From positions 1-64,000 of the forward strand of contig DASZRW010000015.1 in the NCBI GenBank assembly GCA_035549015.1: 64,000 nucleotides of DNA, in the 5' to 3' direction. The notes beneath the pieces were generated by a model. The model did no database searches. It saw nothing but the letters and a program-made list of their open reading frames with translations, and had not been told where the DNA came from. The DNA comes from JAFDZV01 sp035549015 (GTDB lineage: Bacteria; Bacteroidota; Ignavibacteria; OLB7). This document shows, piece after piece, positions 51,743 through 62,600 of the stretch. Every line of letters begins with the position of its first letter. The stretch's first letter is position 1. Position numbers and translations under genes: made by a program.

Positions 51743-52414
51743 ATGAAGGCAATATTTTCCGGACTGTTCATGGCGATCGTCGCGCTCATTGTTTCAGCGC
51801 CACATGCCTGCGCACAGGACGATCCCCCGCCATGCATTATCATCAACGGCGTGAAGTGTTACGTGCAGTACGATCAGTGCCGCCGTATCATTGCAATCAA
51901 CTGCCCTGGCGGTTCACGGGGCGTTGCGCAATTCCGGCTTCTTCCTGCGGGTGACCCATGCGCAAATGCGGACAACACGGACTTGAACCCGAATGCCGGT
52001 TATCCGCTGAACGCCGCACTGCAGCCGGTTTCGGTGGATGTCACCGTGCCGGATCAGAACTATGGCGTAATTCATACGCGCCTGGATCCGACCCGTACGC
52101 CGGGAAACACAACCGTTGTCTCCGTGAATCCGGATGCCGGGGTGTTCCCGCTACAGGTGCGCATTCGATTCTACGCACAGGCTACGGTGAATTCCGATCC
52201 GGACCGGACATATGTGAGCCAGACCGAGCTTGTTTTTGGAAGCGATAATGTGAACAGCGTTTCTCCATTCCAGAACGAGACCTTCACTCTTCTCAACGAC
52301 GTCAATTATTACGATCAAGCCGATCCAACGCAGACCCTTGCGTTCACGCTTCAGGCTGGTACAACCAACCTGACCATCGGCGACGATGCCGGCGGCAATG
52401 GCGGCCTGCACTGA
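51743..52414 (+). CDS. secreted protein, 223 aa
   Basis: Signal peptide KAIFSGLFMAIVALIVSAPH, cut near ACAQ. Cys pairs follow early (PPPCIIINGVKCYVQYDQC), suggesting a disulfide-rich extracellular start, and then a beta-rich segment (LQPVSVDVTVPDQNYGVIHT, FPLQVRIRFYAQATVNSDPD). It has no T9SS sorting domain or lipobox, so it may be periplasmic or freely secreted. Not recognised. A GGAG lies about 10 bases before the ATG. Confidence 0.72.
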   Translation: MKAIFSGLFMAIVALIVSAPHACAQDDPPPCIIINGVKCYVQYDQCRRIIAINCPGGSRGVAQFRLLPAGDPCANADNTDLNPNAGYPLNAALQPVSVDVTVPDQNYGVIHTRLDPTRTPGNTTVVSVNPDAGVFPLQVRIRFYAQATVNSDPDRTYVSQTELVFGSDNVNSVSPFQNETFTLLNDVNYYDQADPTQTLAFTLQAGTTNLTIGDDAGGNGGLH

Positions 52415-52539
52415 GTGATGGAATAGATCGTGGGTGGGATTCAGGGTATGCGCAATTGCAGTCAACTACATCTATCGCGAGAACCTGTTGCTGTTGGAGT
52501 GGATTCCTGCGCATCCCGGCGTATTGGGGGTAAAATGAA

Positions 52540-52569
52540 ACGGTCCCGAAGCATCTGCTCCGGGACCGT
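52540..52569 (-). terminator. intrinsic terminator between convergent genes
   Basis: ACGGTCCCG (52540-52548) and CGGGACCGT (52561-52569) pair, with inner AGCA/TGCT pairing. Read on the minus strand the hairpin is followed by TTTCATTTTA, a U-rich run. It should end the minus-strand transcript of the gene that stops at 52628 and may also help terminate the plus-strand gene. Confidence 0.75.
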
Positions 52570-52627
52570 GTTGATTCATCCGCTCTTCGTGTGAACGGCC
52601 ATGATGGCCGGCGCACATCGGGGGCGG

Positions 52628-54016
52628 TTACCGTGTGGGCTGCATGCTGGCTGCGCGTGCCCCGCCGGCATTGCGTTCGTGATCCAGCTCCGTAAGGTCC
52701 AGCTTCGTCGGCAGATCCTCCGCAGCCGGCGCCGCCGATGGTGCACTGGGGCCTGCCATGATCAGCAGCGCGTCGCTGTTGACGGAAGTTGTGGAGCCTG
52801 CGGTCCCCACGATCGCGAAGCGCGAACCGGGGAGCGCAATCGTTGCAGAGCCGCGCGGGCCGTCGCCGGTTTTGCCAACGCCAACCGTGCGCACGGGAAC
52901 GCCCTGTGCGCTCAGAACCGTGAGGAGTGCCTGCGACAGGTTCGTATTCAGGTCCGTCACGGTTCCCGTTGCCACGTACGCTCCGTTGCCGAGCGGAGCG
53001 ATGGAGGCGAATCCGAAATTGTCCGCCTTCATTCCCCAGTCCAGTTGCGAAACGTACGACCTGCCGGTCTCGATTCCGTTCGCGTCCGCATGGATCGCCA
53101 ACGCCTTGTATTCGATGGAGGTATTCTCCGTGCTTGACCCGACAATCATGAAGCCGTCATCGGTCTGGATGATGCCGGATCCGTAACTGTTCTCCTTCCC
53201 CTCGTCGGCGTCGGCCTGATATTCATGCCACCAGACCGAATCGCCCTGTGCGTTCAAGCGGAGCGCGAATGCATGGTAGTTGCCGGTGATCGTTGCGTTG
53301 GTGTAGCCGGTGGCTACGTAACCGCCATCCCGCAATTGCGCCAGGCCAACGGGATACTCGCTGACGCTCGGGAACTCCGGATCGGGGGCCGTTCCGAGGT
53401 AGGACTTCTGCCAGACAAGCGCGCCGAGGCTGTCGATCTTCCAGTAGCCGATCTTGCTGTCCAACCCGCGCCCGGCAATCAGGAAGCCGTGCTCGGGCGT
53501 GCTTGTTGCGGCATCGACGTCGAACAGGCTGACCACCGCACCGCTCGAATCGGTGCCGAACGAACGCTGCCACAGAACGGTGCCGTTGCGGTCCAGCCGG
53601 GCGATCTGGCCGGGATTGGTCTCACGGTTGGTGTGATATCCCACCACAAGGTAGCCGCCGTCGGGCATCTGCTGCCCCGCGAGGAGCGCGGTATGTTCCG
53701 CGGTGCCGATCGCCTGATCCCACTGCCGATTGCCGGCGCTGTCCGTCTTGACGACATAGCCGCTCGAGATTGCCCGCGGGCCTCCGACAACGCTTTCACT
53801 GCTCCCCATCAGCAGGAAGCCGCCATCGTTCGTCCTGATGATGGCCGTTGCCCAGTCCGTCTGGTCACCGCCATATCGCATGTCCCACAGGAAGTCCTGT
53901 GCATGCAGTGTGGTTGCTGCGGCAACCGGCATGCAGGCCAGCAGGAGCATGGTCGCCAGCAAGTATCGTAGAGCGACCGACCGGCCATGTGTACAACGTA
54001 GCGTGTGTGTGAACAT
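52628..54016 (-). CDS. secreted propeller-type protein, 462 aa
   Basis: ATG 54016 with GGAG nearby; signal peptide LRYLLATMLLLACMPVAAAT. The body has blade-like repeats of the form GGFLLMGSSES, GGYLVVGYHTN, HGFLIAGRGLD, DGGYVATGYTN and DGFMIVGSSTE, as in the other propeller proteins of the window. In contrast to them there is no T9SS sorting domain at the end; the C-terminus is low-complexity (Ala/Pro-rich). It may be periplasmic, surface-anchored by a partner, or a shortened T9SS cargo. Confidence 0.85.
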   Translation of the reverse strand: MFTHTLRCTHGRSVALRYLLATMLLLACMPVAAATTLHAQDFLWDMRYGGDQTDWATAIIRTNDGGFLLMGSSESVVGGPRAISSGYVVKTDSAGNRQWDQAIGTAEHTALLAGQQMPDGGYLVVGYHTNRETNPGQIARLDRNGTVLWQRSFGTDSSGAVVSLFDVDAATSTPEHGFLIAGRGLDSKIGYWKIDSLGALVWQKSYLGTAPDPEFPSVSEYPVGLAQLRDGGYVATGYTNATITGNYHAFALRLNAQGDSVWWHEYQADADEGKENSYGSGIIQTDDGFMIVGSSTENTSIEYKALAIHADANGIETGRSYVSQLDWGMKADNFGFASIAPLGNGAYVATGTVTDLNTNLSQALLTVLSAQGVPVRTVGVGKTGDGPRGSATIALPGSRFAIVGTAGSTTSVNSDALLIMAGPSAPSAAPAAEDLPTKLDLTELDHERNAGGARAASMQPTR

Positions 54017-54199
54017 CGCAAAACTCCGAAGGAGGGAAGAGAGAGGAAATTGTTGATTCGATGTCGCCGGAGATGGGTGTGCAAAGCACGGCCCATGATA
54101 GGAGAGCACCGGCGAGAGTTGCAAGGGCATACGCCGCGAACGACGTATGGAGGAGGGGGAACCTGACAGGACATTTCAAATGCAGCCTTCCGCATGCGT

Positions 54200-54236
54200 G
54201 AACGCCCCCGGGACCCGCAAGGATCCGGGGGCGTTC
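54200..54236 (-). terminator. 12-bp GC-rich hairpin after the T9SS gene
   Basis: GAACGCCCCCGG and CCGGGGGCGTTC pair over 12 bases around a 13-base loop, 36 bases beyond the stop of the minus-strand gene 54272-56101. Its arms resemble those at 9394-9421 and 13575-13598. Confidence 0.6.
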
Positions 54237-54271
54237 GAACTGCGAAGAGCGCGGGTGCTCGTGGAGCGGGC

Positions 54272-56101
54272 CTACCTCCCCAGCACCATCACGCCGCGAG
54301 AGCAGGAACGTCCGCCGGTCGTAACGCGGATCATGTACGCGCCGGTAGCCCAGCCCTCCGTGCCGATGGTTGCATGATTGATGCCGGCGCTTTCGCTGCT
54401 GCTGCGCCGATGCACCACGTTGCCGTTCATGTCGCTGACAACGATCTCCACGGTACCATCGGCCGGCGCCGCATACTCCACCGTCAGATTGCCTCCCGGC
54501 GCCACCGGGCTCGGGTAGGGGAGGATGGTGGTTTCATCCACGTCCACGATCTCGTTCGCCATGCCCGGCCCCATGTTCGGCTTCGTTGCGCCGCATGCCG
54601 CACAGTCCGGAATCGAGCAGGCAACCGTGCCGTCCGCAGTGTAGCAGATCTGCGATGCCCATGTGGGGCACGATGTCCTGATGTCCGGTGCGCACGATGC
54701 GCCAACGTCCGTCACGATCGGAAGCCTGCACTCCGGGGAGAACGAGGGGGACGTGCTGGTTGCATCGTACGCAACATCGTTGCAGTTGTCCGAGAGCGTG
54801 GTGTTGGTCTTGATCATGTAGAGCTGCTTCGGGTCCGCCATGGTACCATGTCCCCATCCGGCAACGATGAAGCCGTCCGTGGTACAACCGGTAAGTGCCG
54901 TGGTCTGCGAGACGGACCAGCCCACGTCCACCTGCGCGCTTCCGTAGATCCTCCCGCCGGGGGCTGGAACCTGCGCAAGCGTGCCGGTGGTGAACTCCTT
55001 CAGGAAGACATCCTGCAGGCCGTGCGTGAGCGTCATCGGCGGCGTGAGGTAGCCGGTGACGATCACCTTGCTTGCGCCCGTTCCGGTGAATGGTTTGATC
55101 TCCCGCACGCAGTATCCCTCGTCCGGGTTGTTCCCGTTGTCGCCGTACTCGCTCGCGACCTGGTGCGTGCAGGGATCGCCACCTGTCTCAACCAGCAGCA
55201 CCTCCGGGTTGCCGGGATGCGCGAAGTCCGACTTGCCGACGCCGATGATGTCGCCGGCCTTCGTTCCCTGCGTGATCTTCTGGATGGAGCGCAGATCCTC
55301 GTCTGACGTGGTGCCGCCGTATGCAACGGCGTTGTGCGGAGCCGCGATGAACGTGCCGGTGCTCGACGTGCGTACGATCCATGCATCGTACGTGCCGGAG
55401 GGCGTGCTGTTCGTTCCGCCGGCCGCGATGATGTCGCCGTTGCTCGCCTCGTCAACCGCGTAGAAGTAGTCGCGGCCGTGCCGCGTGCCATCGTACTTCT
55501 TCGCCCACTGCAGCGCGCCGGTGGCATTGATGCGAACCAGGAACCCGTCCGCGCCGCCGCTTGCCGTTCCGGCGATGATGTAGTCCGTGTTGCTGGCAAC
55601 AACGATGTCGTAACCGATCTCGTAGCCGCCGAAACCATCGTCGATGCTGCGTGCCCAGATGGGGTTGCCGCAGCGGTCGATCCGGAGCACCAGCAGATCC
55701 TGGTTCACGCCGCCGCACGGGTTCGGATCCCATGTGGTGCCGGTGAGGACAAATCCGTCCGTTGCCCCCGCAGGAGTCTTCACCTCCTGGATATCGTAGG
55801 CGATGTTGTCGTGGCCAAGCGTGTACGTGCGGGCCCACGCAAGCGTGCCATCAGCCTTGGTGCGCACCACGTAGATATCCGTGCTCCCACAGCCGCCATT
55901 CAGGCTGTGCGTGACACCGGCGGCAACGTAGCCTCCCTCGCTGACCTGCTGCACGCCGCCATGCCCTTCCTCATCGCAGCTTCCGCCGTAGACATATTCG
56001 TATCGCTGCGCGTGAGCGCCGGTGCAGGCAAACGCGGCGATCAACGATGCCGCGCCGAGAAGCCGTGCCCATGCGGCACGGCGTCCTGTTGCTGTAGTCA
56101 T
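54272..56101 (-). CDS. T9SS-exported propeller-type protein, 609 aa, paralogue of the 7422-9230 gene
   Basis: Signal peptide (WARLLGAASLIAAFACTGAH, AQ). The mature protein aligns along its length with the protein at 7422: YEYVYGGSCDEEGHGGVQQV versus FERLFGGTCSEEAHNGVQPV, NQDLLVLRIDRCGNPIWAR, DYFYAVDEASNGDIIAAGGT, VIVTGYLTPPMTLTHGLQDV. Cys-rich segment near 470-520 and a terminal T9SS sorting domain (LPYPSPVAPGGNLTVEYAAP ... GAYMIRVTTGGR). Both genes keep an identical 21-base upstream element, so the duplication included the promoter region. The two lie about 47 kb apart in opposite orientation. Confidence 0.92.
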   Translation of the reverse strand: MTTATGRRAAWARLLGAASLIAAFACTGAHAQRYEYVYGGSCDEEGHGGVQQVSEGGYVAAGVTHSLNGGCGSTDIYVVRTKADGTLAWARTYTLGHDNIAYDIQEVKTPAGATDGFVLTGTTWDPNPCGGVNQDLLVLRIDRCGNPIWARSIDDGFGGYEIGYDIVVASNTDYIIAGTASGGADGFLVRINATGALQWAKKYDGTRHGRDYFYAVDEASNGDIIAAGGTNSTPSGTYDAWIVRTSSTGTFIAAPHNAVAYGGTTSDEDLRSIQKITQGTKAGDIIGVGKSDFAHPGNPEVLLVETGGDPCTHQVASEYGDNGNNPDEGYCVREIKPFTGTGASKVIVTGYLTPPMTLTHGLQDVFLKEFTTGTLAQVPAPGGRIYGSAQVDVGWSVSQTTALTGCTTDGFIVAGWGHGTMADPKQLYMIKTNTTLSDNCNDVAYDATSTSPSFSPECRLPIVTDVGASCAPDIRTSCPTWASQICYTADGTVACSIPDCAACGATKPNMGPGMANEIVDVDETTILPYPSPVAPGGNLTVEYAAPADGTVEIVVSDMNGNVVHRRSSSESAGINHATIGTEGWATGAYMIRVTTGGRSCSRGVMVLGR

Positions 56102-56278
56102 TCTGACCTCTTCCGATTTCAACATGAATGGTAGTGCCGGTGACGTGCGGTTGGAACACATGCCCGCATTCCGTGCCACGCGGAACGGCCGGTCCGCCGT
56201 GGGCTGTCAGGCAGGTGGTCATCGGCTGTGGTTGTGACATTCACGCACGAAAACTATGGGAAGGGGGGTGGTTCATGG

Positions 56279-56299
56279 CAGTACATGATTGTGTACCGG
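56279..56299 (-). promoter_or_regulatory. 21-base element, inverted copy of 7208-7228
   Basis: Exact reverse complement of 7208-7228; read on the minus strand it lies about 180 bases upstream of the T9SS gene that begins at 56101. See the entry for 7208-7228. Confidence 0.55.
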
Positions 56300-56460
56300 T
56301 TAACGTAACCCTCGATTTCCGGACGATCGGAGCCGTGTGATGCAAACATCATCCACAACATTCGAAGTTCGGCGGCGAAATGTTCAGCGGTGGTGCGGCG
56401 GCTGCGAAGTCCGGTGTGGTGGCCCGGGCAACGATACACGAGGAGGGAAACAGAGCGCCA

Positions 56461-56592
56461 GTAGGGGTGACAGACATCAGCCCAGGGCGCGAGCCCTGGG
56501 AGAAGAGCATGCGGATGATACAAGCCCCGGAGGTTCGACAGAAATCCGCCAGGGTCGCGCGAGCCCTGCGTAACGGTGAACACCCGGAGCAT
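56461..56592. repeat. segment with two similar hairpins
   Basis: CCCAGGGC-GCGA-GCCCTGGG at 56481-56500 is a perfect 8-bp stem. A related segment CCAGGGTCGCGCGAGCCCTG follows at about 56550-56569. The spacing of about 70 bases and the shared AGGG...GAGCCCT core suggest two degenerate copies of one palindromic unit of a kind often dispersed in FCB genomes. Confidence 0.5.
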
Positions 56593-56615
56593 CGCAGGCG
56601 TGCACCATTCTGCTT

Positions 56616-57155
56616 CTATGTTGCAGCAGGTGAGCCGGGGATACGTTTACCCCTGGCTGCCTCCAGCACGGCATTCTCGATGATTGTGCGGTTGGTTCGA
56701 TTGTGCGCTCTGTAGACCGTGGGGCCGAACATATTCCACCGGTGCGGGTTCGGGACGCTGTTCACGTAGACGTCCGATCCATCGAAACGGACCGTCACCA
56801 GTTCGCCGCTCCCTTCGAACTCCAAGTTCGTGGTGAACCTCAACACATCCGTTTCCGCATCGCCCGCCGGCCAGCCGTAGACCCGTGCGACTCGCCTTAC
56901 GGCGAGCATGTTCTTCGCAGCCGGATTGGTTGTGCGGATCACGTAGTAGCGAAGTTCCCGCACACGCGAGTATCCGGAGAGGATGCCGAACGCCGGCCAG
57001 GCCGGGGCGAAGATGATTGCGACGGCGTTTCCACCGGCCCAGACAAGTTGAATGCATCCGAGCGCGGTCATGAACAGGAGGAACAGGAACGCCGGCGCAG
57101 CGTACAGGAGTAGCTGCGTATTGGAAAGGCGCAGGCGTTCGTGGGTGATCTCCAT
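56616..57155 (-). CDS. two-TM membrane protein, 179 aa
   Basis: ATG 57155 starts EITHERLRLSNTQLLLYAAP. Two hydrophobic segments follow (PAFLFLLFMTALGCIQLVWA and VAIIFAPAWPAFGILSGY), then a soluble domain beginning RVRELRYYVIRTTNPAAKNM and including LEFEGSGELVTVRFDGSDVY and IIENAVLEAARGKRIPG. It looks like a membrane-anchored small domain of unknown function. The SEC-C gene remnants lie 23 bases upstream on the same strand, so one transcript is likely. Confidence 0.75.
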   Translation of the reverse strand: MEITHERLRLSNTQLLLYAAPAFLFLLFMTALGCIQLVWAGGNAVAIIFAPAWPAFGILSGYSRVRELRYYVIRTTNPAAKNMLAVRRVARVYGWPAGDAETDVLRFTTNLEFEGSGELVTVRFDGSDVYVNSVPNPHRWNMFGPTVYRAHNRTNRTIIENAVLEAARGKRIPGSPAAT

Positions 57156-57178
57156 TGCAGTGCACGTTGAGAGGGGAG

Positions 57179-58083
<905 letters not shown>

Positions 58084-58115
58084 GGATAATGAGAAATAGA
58101 GTGCGGACGCGCGCC

Positions 58116-58871
58116 TTACCGTGCAAACGTTGTATGCATCTCGATGGTCTGGATCTCCGCTATCCGGTAGCGTACCCTGCCCGGGGCCAGCGTGTCGCGA
58201 TTCAGATAGCGTTGCAGCAGGATCGTTGCGCTCCCCGGAATCCAGCCCTGCGCGGCCAGCCCTTCCGGCGCGATGGCGAACGCGCCGTTATCCGCCAGGA
58301 TGTATCCAAGGGTTGTGATGCTGCTGTCCGTACCACGCCGCACCATTCCGGTGATCACCAGCGCCGCCTGCGCGCTGGCCGGCCGGCCAACCGTATCCCA
58401 CGCCAGCAGGAGCCCGTGCGAGAGGCGTATCGTGTCCGTTGGCGCAGGACTGCGCATCCTCAGGAACGAGGCCGGGGAGGAGATGCTGTCCGAGAACGTC
58501 GGGATTGCTCCCAGGCCGTCCACATGCCAGCGATTGTATCCCAGGCCGCGCAGGAGCGGGAGCGTTGCGGCGCGGGCGGAATCGGCATAGACATTCCCAT
58601 CTCTCCGCGGGATGGCGCTGCCGTTCAGGAGCACGCCGCCAACCGGAACCGCGTGGCCCGTATCGCCGCCGGCCGGGTTGCGGAAGTACGCGGTGACCGA
58701 TTCGGAGTAGGAACTGTCGCTGCCGTTCAGCGTCAGGTGTTGTTCGGATGCGAGGTTCATCACCAGCGGATGCGCGATCACCACATTGTCCCACTCCGGG
58801 CCGCTCACATCGCGGCAGGAACAGAGGATGCAGGCGATCGCCAGCGCCAGCGTAACGGAGAGAGAGTTCAT
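58116..58871 (-). CDS. lipoprotein, 251 aa
   Basis: NSLSVTLALAIACILCSC is a lipoprotein signal with lipobox LCSC. The mature protein is beta-rich (VTAYFRNPAGGDTGHAVPVG, GSAIPRRDGNVYADSAR, AQAALVITGMVRRGTDSSIT, GLAAQGWIPGSATILLQRYL), with a TIRLSHGLLLAWDTVG stretch. It may be an outer membrane or periplasmic lipoprotein; I recognise no family. It is 32 bases from the gene remnant at 57179-58083 on the same strand. Confidence 0.72.
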   Translation of the reverse strand: MNSLSVTLALAIACILCSCRDVSGPEWDNVVIAHPLVMNLASEQHLTLNGSDSSYSESVTAYFRNPAGGDTGHAVPVGGVLLNGSAIPRRDGNVYADSARAATLPLLRGLGYNRWHVDGLGAIPTFSDSISSPASFLRMRSPAPTDTIRLSHGLLLAWDTVGRPASAQAALVITGMVRRGTDSSITTLGYILADNGAFAIAPEGLAAQGWIPGSATILLQRYLNRDTLAPGRVRYRIAEIQTIEMHTTFAR

Positions 58872-59604
58872 CACGGGGGCAGGAGAAGTCCGTAGTTCCG
58901 TGCCGCACGGCGCGCAGCACGGGTTGAGTGGGAACAAGCTATGCGATCGATCGCGACGGTGCAATACAGGAGTTGGCGGTGACAGGGTTCACCCTGGATA
59001 TCCTGGAGGCATTGAGTGCCGATCACGGGTGATTCACGGCCACGCACGTTCGCCATGGAAGCACGAGGTGGGTTCCGCGGGGAAGTTTGAATCGCGACTT
59101 AGGGTTCTTATCCATAGTCGCAGGAAGGTTGGGGGTGAACGAGTGCAACCTGGATCTACCTTCATGCATGCGTAGAACGCGAGGCCAGCGGCTTCCGAAC
59201 CCGATATCGCAGAGAGATCTGTCGAATCCAATGGTGGAATTATTCGGCCGTTGGTCCATTTGTCATTCGTATTATTGCTCTCTCACAATGCGGTGTTACT
59301 GAGTTCAATCAAGGCTTACCCATTTCTTTAATTGGGTCGCAGATCACCGATCCGGAGACGTTCTGATTCCTACGAACATCTCAGGGATTCTCCGCGCCTT
59401 GCCATGTGGCCAGCATAAACCTGCGGCAAGTTGATATCACCCCTTCCGCCCTCTCCCTGCCGCCTAGATTCAGCTATGTGCTGAAGCGCTAAGCGTGACT
59501 TGGTCGTTGTGCAAACTCTGATGACCGATGCCCGAGTCGTTTGGGCATCGTGGCCTGTTCAACGTGTGAACAGATGTCCGAATTTCAATGCAAAAAGGTC
59601 GTCC
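58872..59604. other. divergent intergenic region, 733 bases, AT-richer than average
   Basis: Lies between the lipoprotein gene (minus strand) and the STAND protein gene (plus strand). Base composition falls noticeably toward AT at about 59240-59345 and 59380-59480, in contrast to the surroundings, and probably holds promoters. No gene is supported: the short open frames in it carry no family signal. Confidence 0.4.
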
Positions 59605-62600
59605 ATGGCAAATAATGATAATGTTGTGTACAGTCACTCGAATTCTCACCCGGAGTTCCGTCTTCTCGTTCTTGCAATGTCCACCGCCGAACTTCGGTTG
59701 AATGAGAGAACTGTTGCAGCAGTTCTTCCGATGATGCGACACGCTTGCATCGAGCGCGGGATACGGTTTGCGCTTGCGGACCCGTGCATCGGGCCTGACG
59801 GATACGATTCATATTCGGTGCAGGATCTTGTGTCGGTGTTGAGAGAAATCGACGCAGGGGCGTTCTGCATAGGGTTGATAGGCTCGGATTACTCCATGTG
59901 GCGAGGCGAAACGGCTGCTGCCGGACTGCCGGCGCTGGTGTCGGCGAGCCCCTGGATTGCCGAGGCATTGGAACGGCAGCTAGGCCCATGTGAGATCATG
60001 ATGCGTGAAGGCATTCTTCGCAAACCCGAGCGCATGAAACATCGTGCGGCGTTCTTCAACACATCAGGATCCGTGCATGTTGCGCCATTACACCACCGTC
60101 GCAGGCTCCAAGGATTGATGCGGGATGCTCGCAGACTTGGGTTCCCACTTGGTAGTGCGTCAACGGAAAGTGAGCTGACCGAGTCCATCCGTACCTGTCT
60201 GCTCAAATGGCTCGATATATGGTTCCCGGTTCATGAGCTCAGGGGGCGTATTGCATCGGAGCGACGAGATCACGAGGCTTTTCGCGATTCGTATTGTCCC
60301 ATATATCGCAGACGTTCCGGTACGTTCAGCCAACTCGATGCGGTTGCGTGGGATTCCGAGGGTGGACTGCTGTTGGTTGGGGCGCCGGCGGGTTGGGGCA
60401 AGACGTCGTTACTGGTCAATTGGGTTCGTGATTATCGGAATCGCTATCCGGATGCATTCATCATTGAGCATTATGTTGGCGCGGTGCCAGCATCGCGCAA
60501 CCCAATCACATTCATGCGCCGCGTGCTGTGGGAAATGAAGGAGCAGTTCGCGATTGCCGAGGATGTTCCATTGCATGCGGACGGCATCACGAATGCGTAT
60601 CATCGCTGGCTTGCCGTGGAGCGGAAGGAACCGGTGTTGATGGTGATCGATGGTATCGACGGATTCGATGGGGCTGCGAGGCCCGGCGAAGTGCTTCCGT
60701 CGGTGATCTCAGGGCATCTTCGCATCGTTGCCTCGGTTCTGACGCCGGAAGGTAGGTGGCCTTCCTCTGTCCCCGAGTCGGCTCAAAGGCTGCAGGTGCC
60801 CGCACTGAGCTTGAAGGAATTTGATGCTCTGGTCAGGCAGCAGTCGGGGGGGCACGGCGCTTCGCGTCACGGGCTTGCCATACGCATTGCGGCGATGACC
60901 GGGGTTGACGACACTTTTCTGAAGACTCTTCTCATGCAGGTGCTTGCCGATTCGCGTCGCAGCAAGCCGGAGGCGACTGCAATGCTTCTCCGCTACGAAC
61001 GCGAGATCAAGGAATTGGAGCAGGTGCATGGGGAGGTTGGCAATGAATCGAGGGAGGCTCACCGCAGACGCCCGGTTCTTCTCATGGAAATGATCATGGA
61101 GGATCTGGCCGCTGTGTGCAATGATTTGCCGGTACGCGCGTTCCTGCGCGCGCTCTGGGCCTCTCGTGATGGTCTGACTCCCGACGAAGTCCTCGCCGCC
61201 ATCGGATCGGAGAAGCATGTTGACGAACAACACGTGACCATGCTGGTAGATGCGTTCCGTCCATGTCTGTCGAACCCTGGCGGGCCGTATGTTCGAGTTC
61301 ACGATCGGGTGCTTCACGCCATTGAGCGCCTGCATGTGCGTGGACCGGTTGCTCGCAGCAGAGCGCGCCTGGAACTTGCCGCAGTGCTTGCCAAGCTTCC
61401 TCGAGACTCGCGCCGAACCCACATGCGTGTTCGACTGTTGAAGGAGGCCGGTGATGCCCGGCGGCTCAACGCAGAGCTTTGCCGTATTGAAACCGTGTGC
61501 ATGTTCCACGCGGAAGGGCGTGAACACGAGTTGCTGGTCTATTGGAACGGCAGAAGCTCAGCAGAGATTGAACGCAGATATCTGGCCAGTCTTGAACGCT
61601 TTGCCACACTGCATGGCAGGAGATCCGCCGCCTATGTCGAAGCCTGCGGGGCCGTGGCATCCCTGCTTCAGCGTGCAGGCCGGTATCCTGCGGCCGCACG
61701 GCTTCTCGCGGCGGAGCGCCTGCTGCATGTGCGCCGCGACCAGCATTCGCGCGCGCATGCTGACTGCCTGAATCGTCTGGCCGATGCGAAGCTTGCAACA
61801 GGCCATCCCCGCACTGCGGGCAGGCTGCTCGAACGGGTGCTCGGCATCCAGCAACAGCTTGGCCTGGAGGAAACAATCGAGCACGCGGATACGCATCGCC
61901 GTCTGGCCGGGGTATTCGATGCACGCGGTCGGCATCATGAGGCCTTGACCGCGCTCGAGACGGCGGAGAAGATCCTGCGCATGCATTTGGGAGGGCAGGA
62001 CGAACGCCGGCTTCGTAACGATGCCGACCGTGGCGTGGTGCTCTTCAAGCTGGAGAAGTACGAATTCGCGGAAGACGTTCTCCGTGCAACATTGGCGGCG
62101 TGCGAACAGACGCTTGGCCAACATCATACTCTTACGATGGAGTTGTGCAACAGCCTTGGTACACTGTGTCAGGCCAATGCGATCCTCTCGGCTAACGGTC
62201 GCGCGGATGGCGTGATGCAGGATGGCAAGTGGCTCCTGGCCGCCCGGGAATTCCTGGAACGTACGCTCTCGATCAGCCGTGCGCTGTTCCCCCAGGGGCA
62301 TCCGGATACTACCTCGCGCATGAGCAATCTCGGGTATCAGTGCCGTCTCGAAGGCGATCTGGAGGCTGCCGAATGCCTGTACCGTGAAGCGCTCGGGTTC
62401 GATCTCGAGACCTTCGGTGAGGTGCATCCGCGCATTGCGGGACTGCTGATCAATCTGGCATCCGTGCTGCGGTTGCGTGGAGGAGAGGGACGGCAGTCAG
62501 GAGCTCTGGAGTTGTTGCAGCGTGGCCGGCGAATCCGGACGCGCCTCCGTGATGGCGCCGATACGGATGTATCCGATATCGAGCTGAACATTGCCTCGTT

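Larger units (their letters stand above)
56102..56615. other. upstream region of the T9SS gene and a hairpin-repeat segment
   Basis: Holds the 21-base shared element (56279-56299) and a repeat-like hairpin segment (56461-56592), both listed separately. On the minus strand CATAGTTTTCG (around 56247-56258) resembles a TAnnTTTG-type promoter element. No gene is supported. Confidence 0.45.
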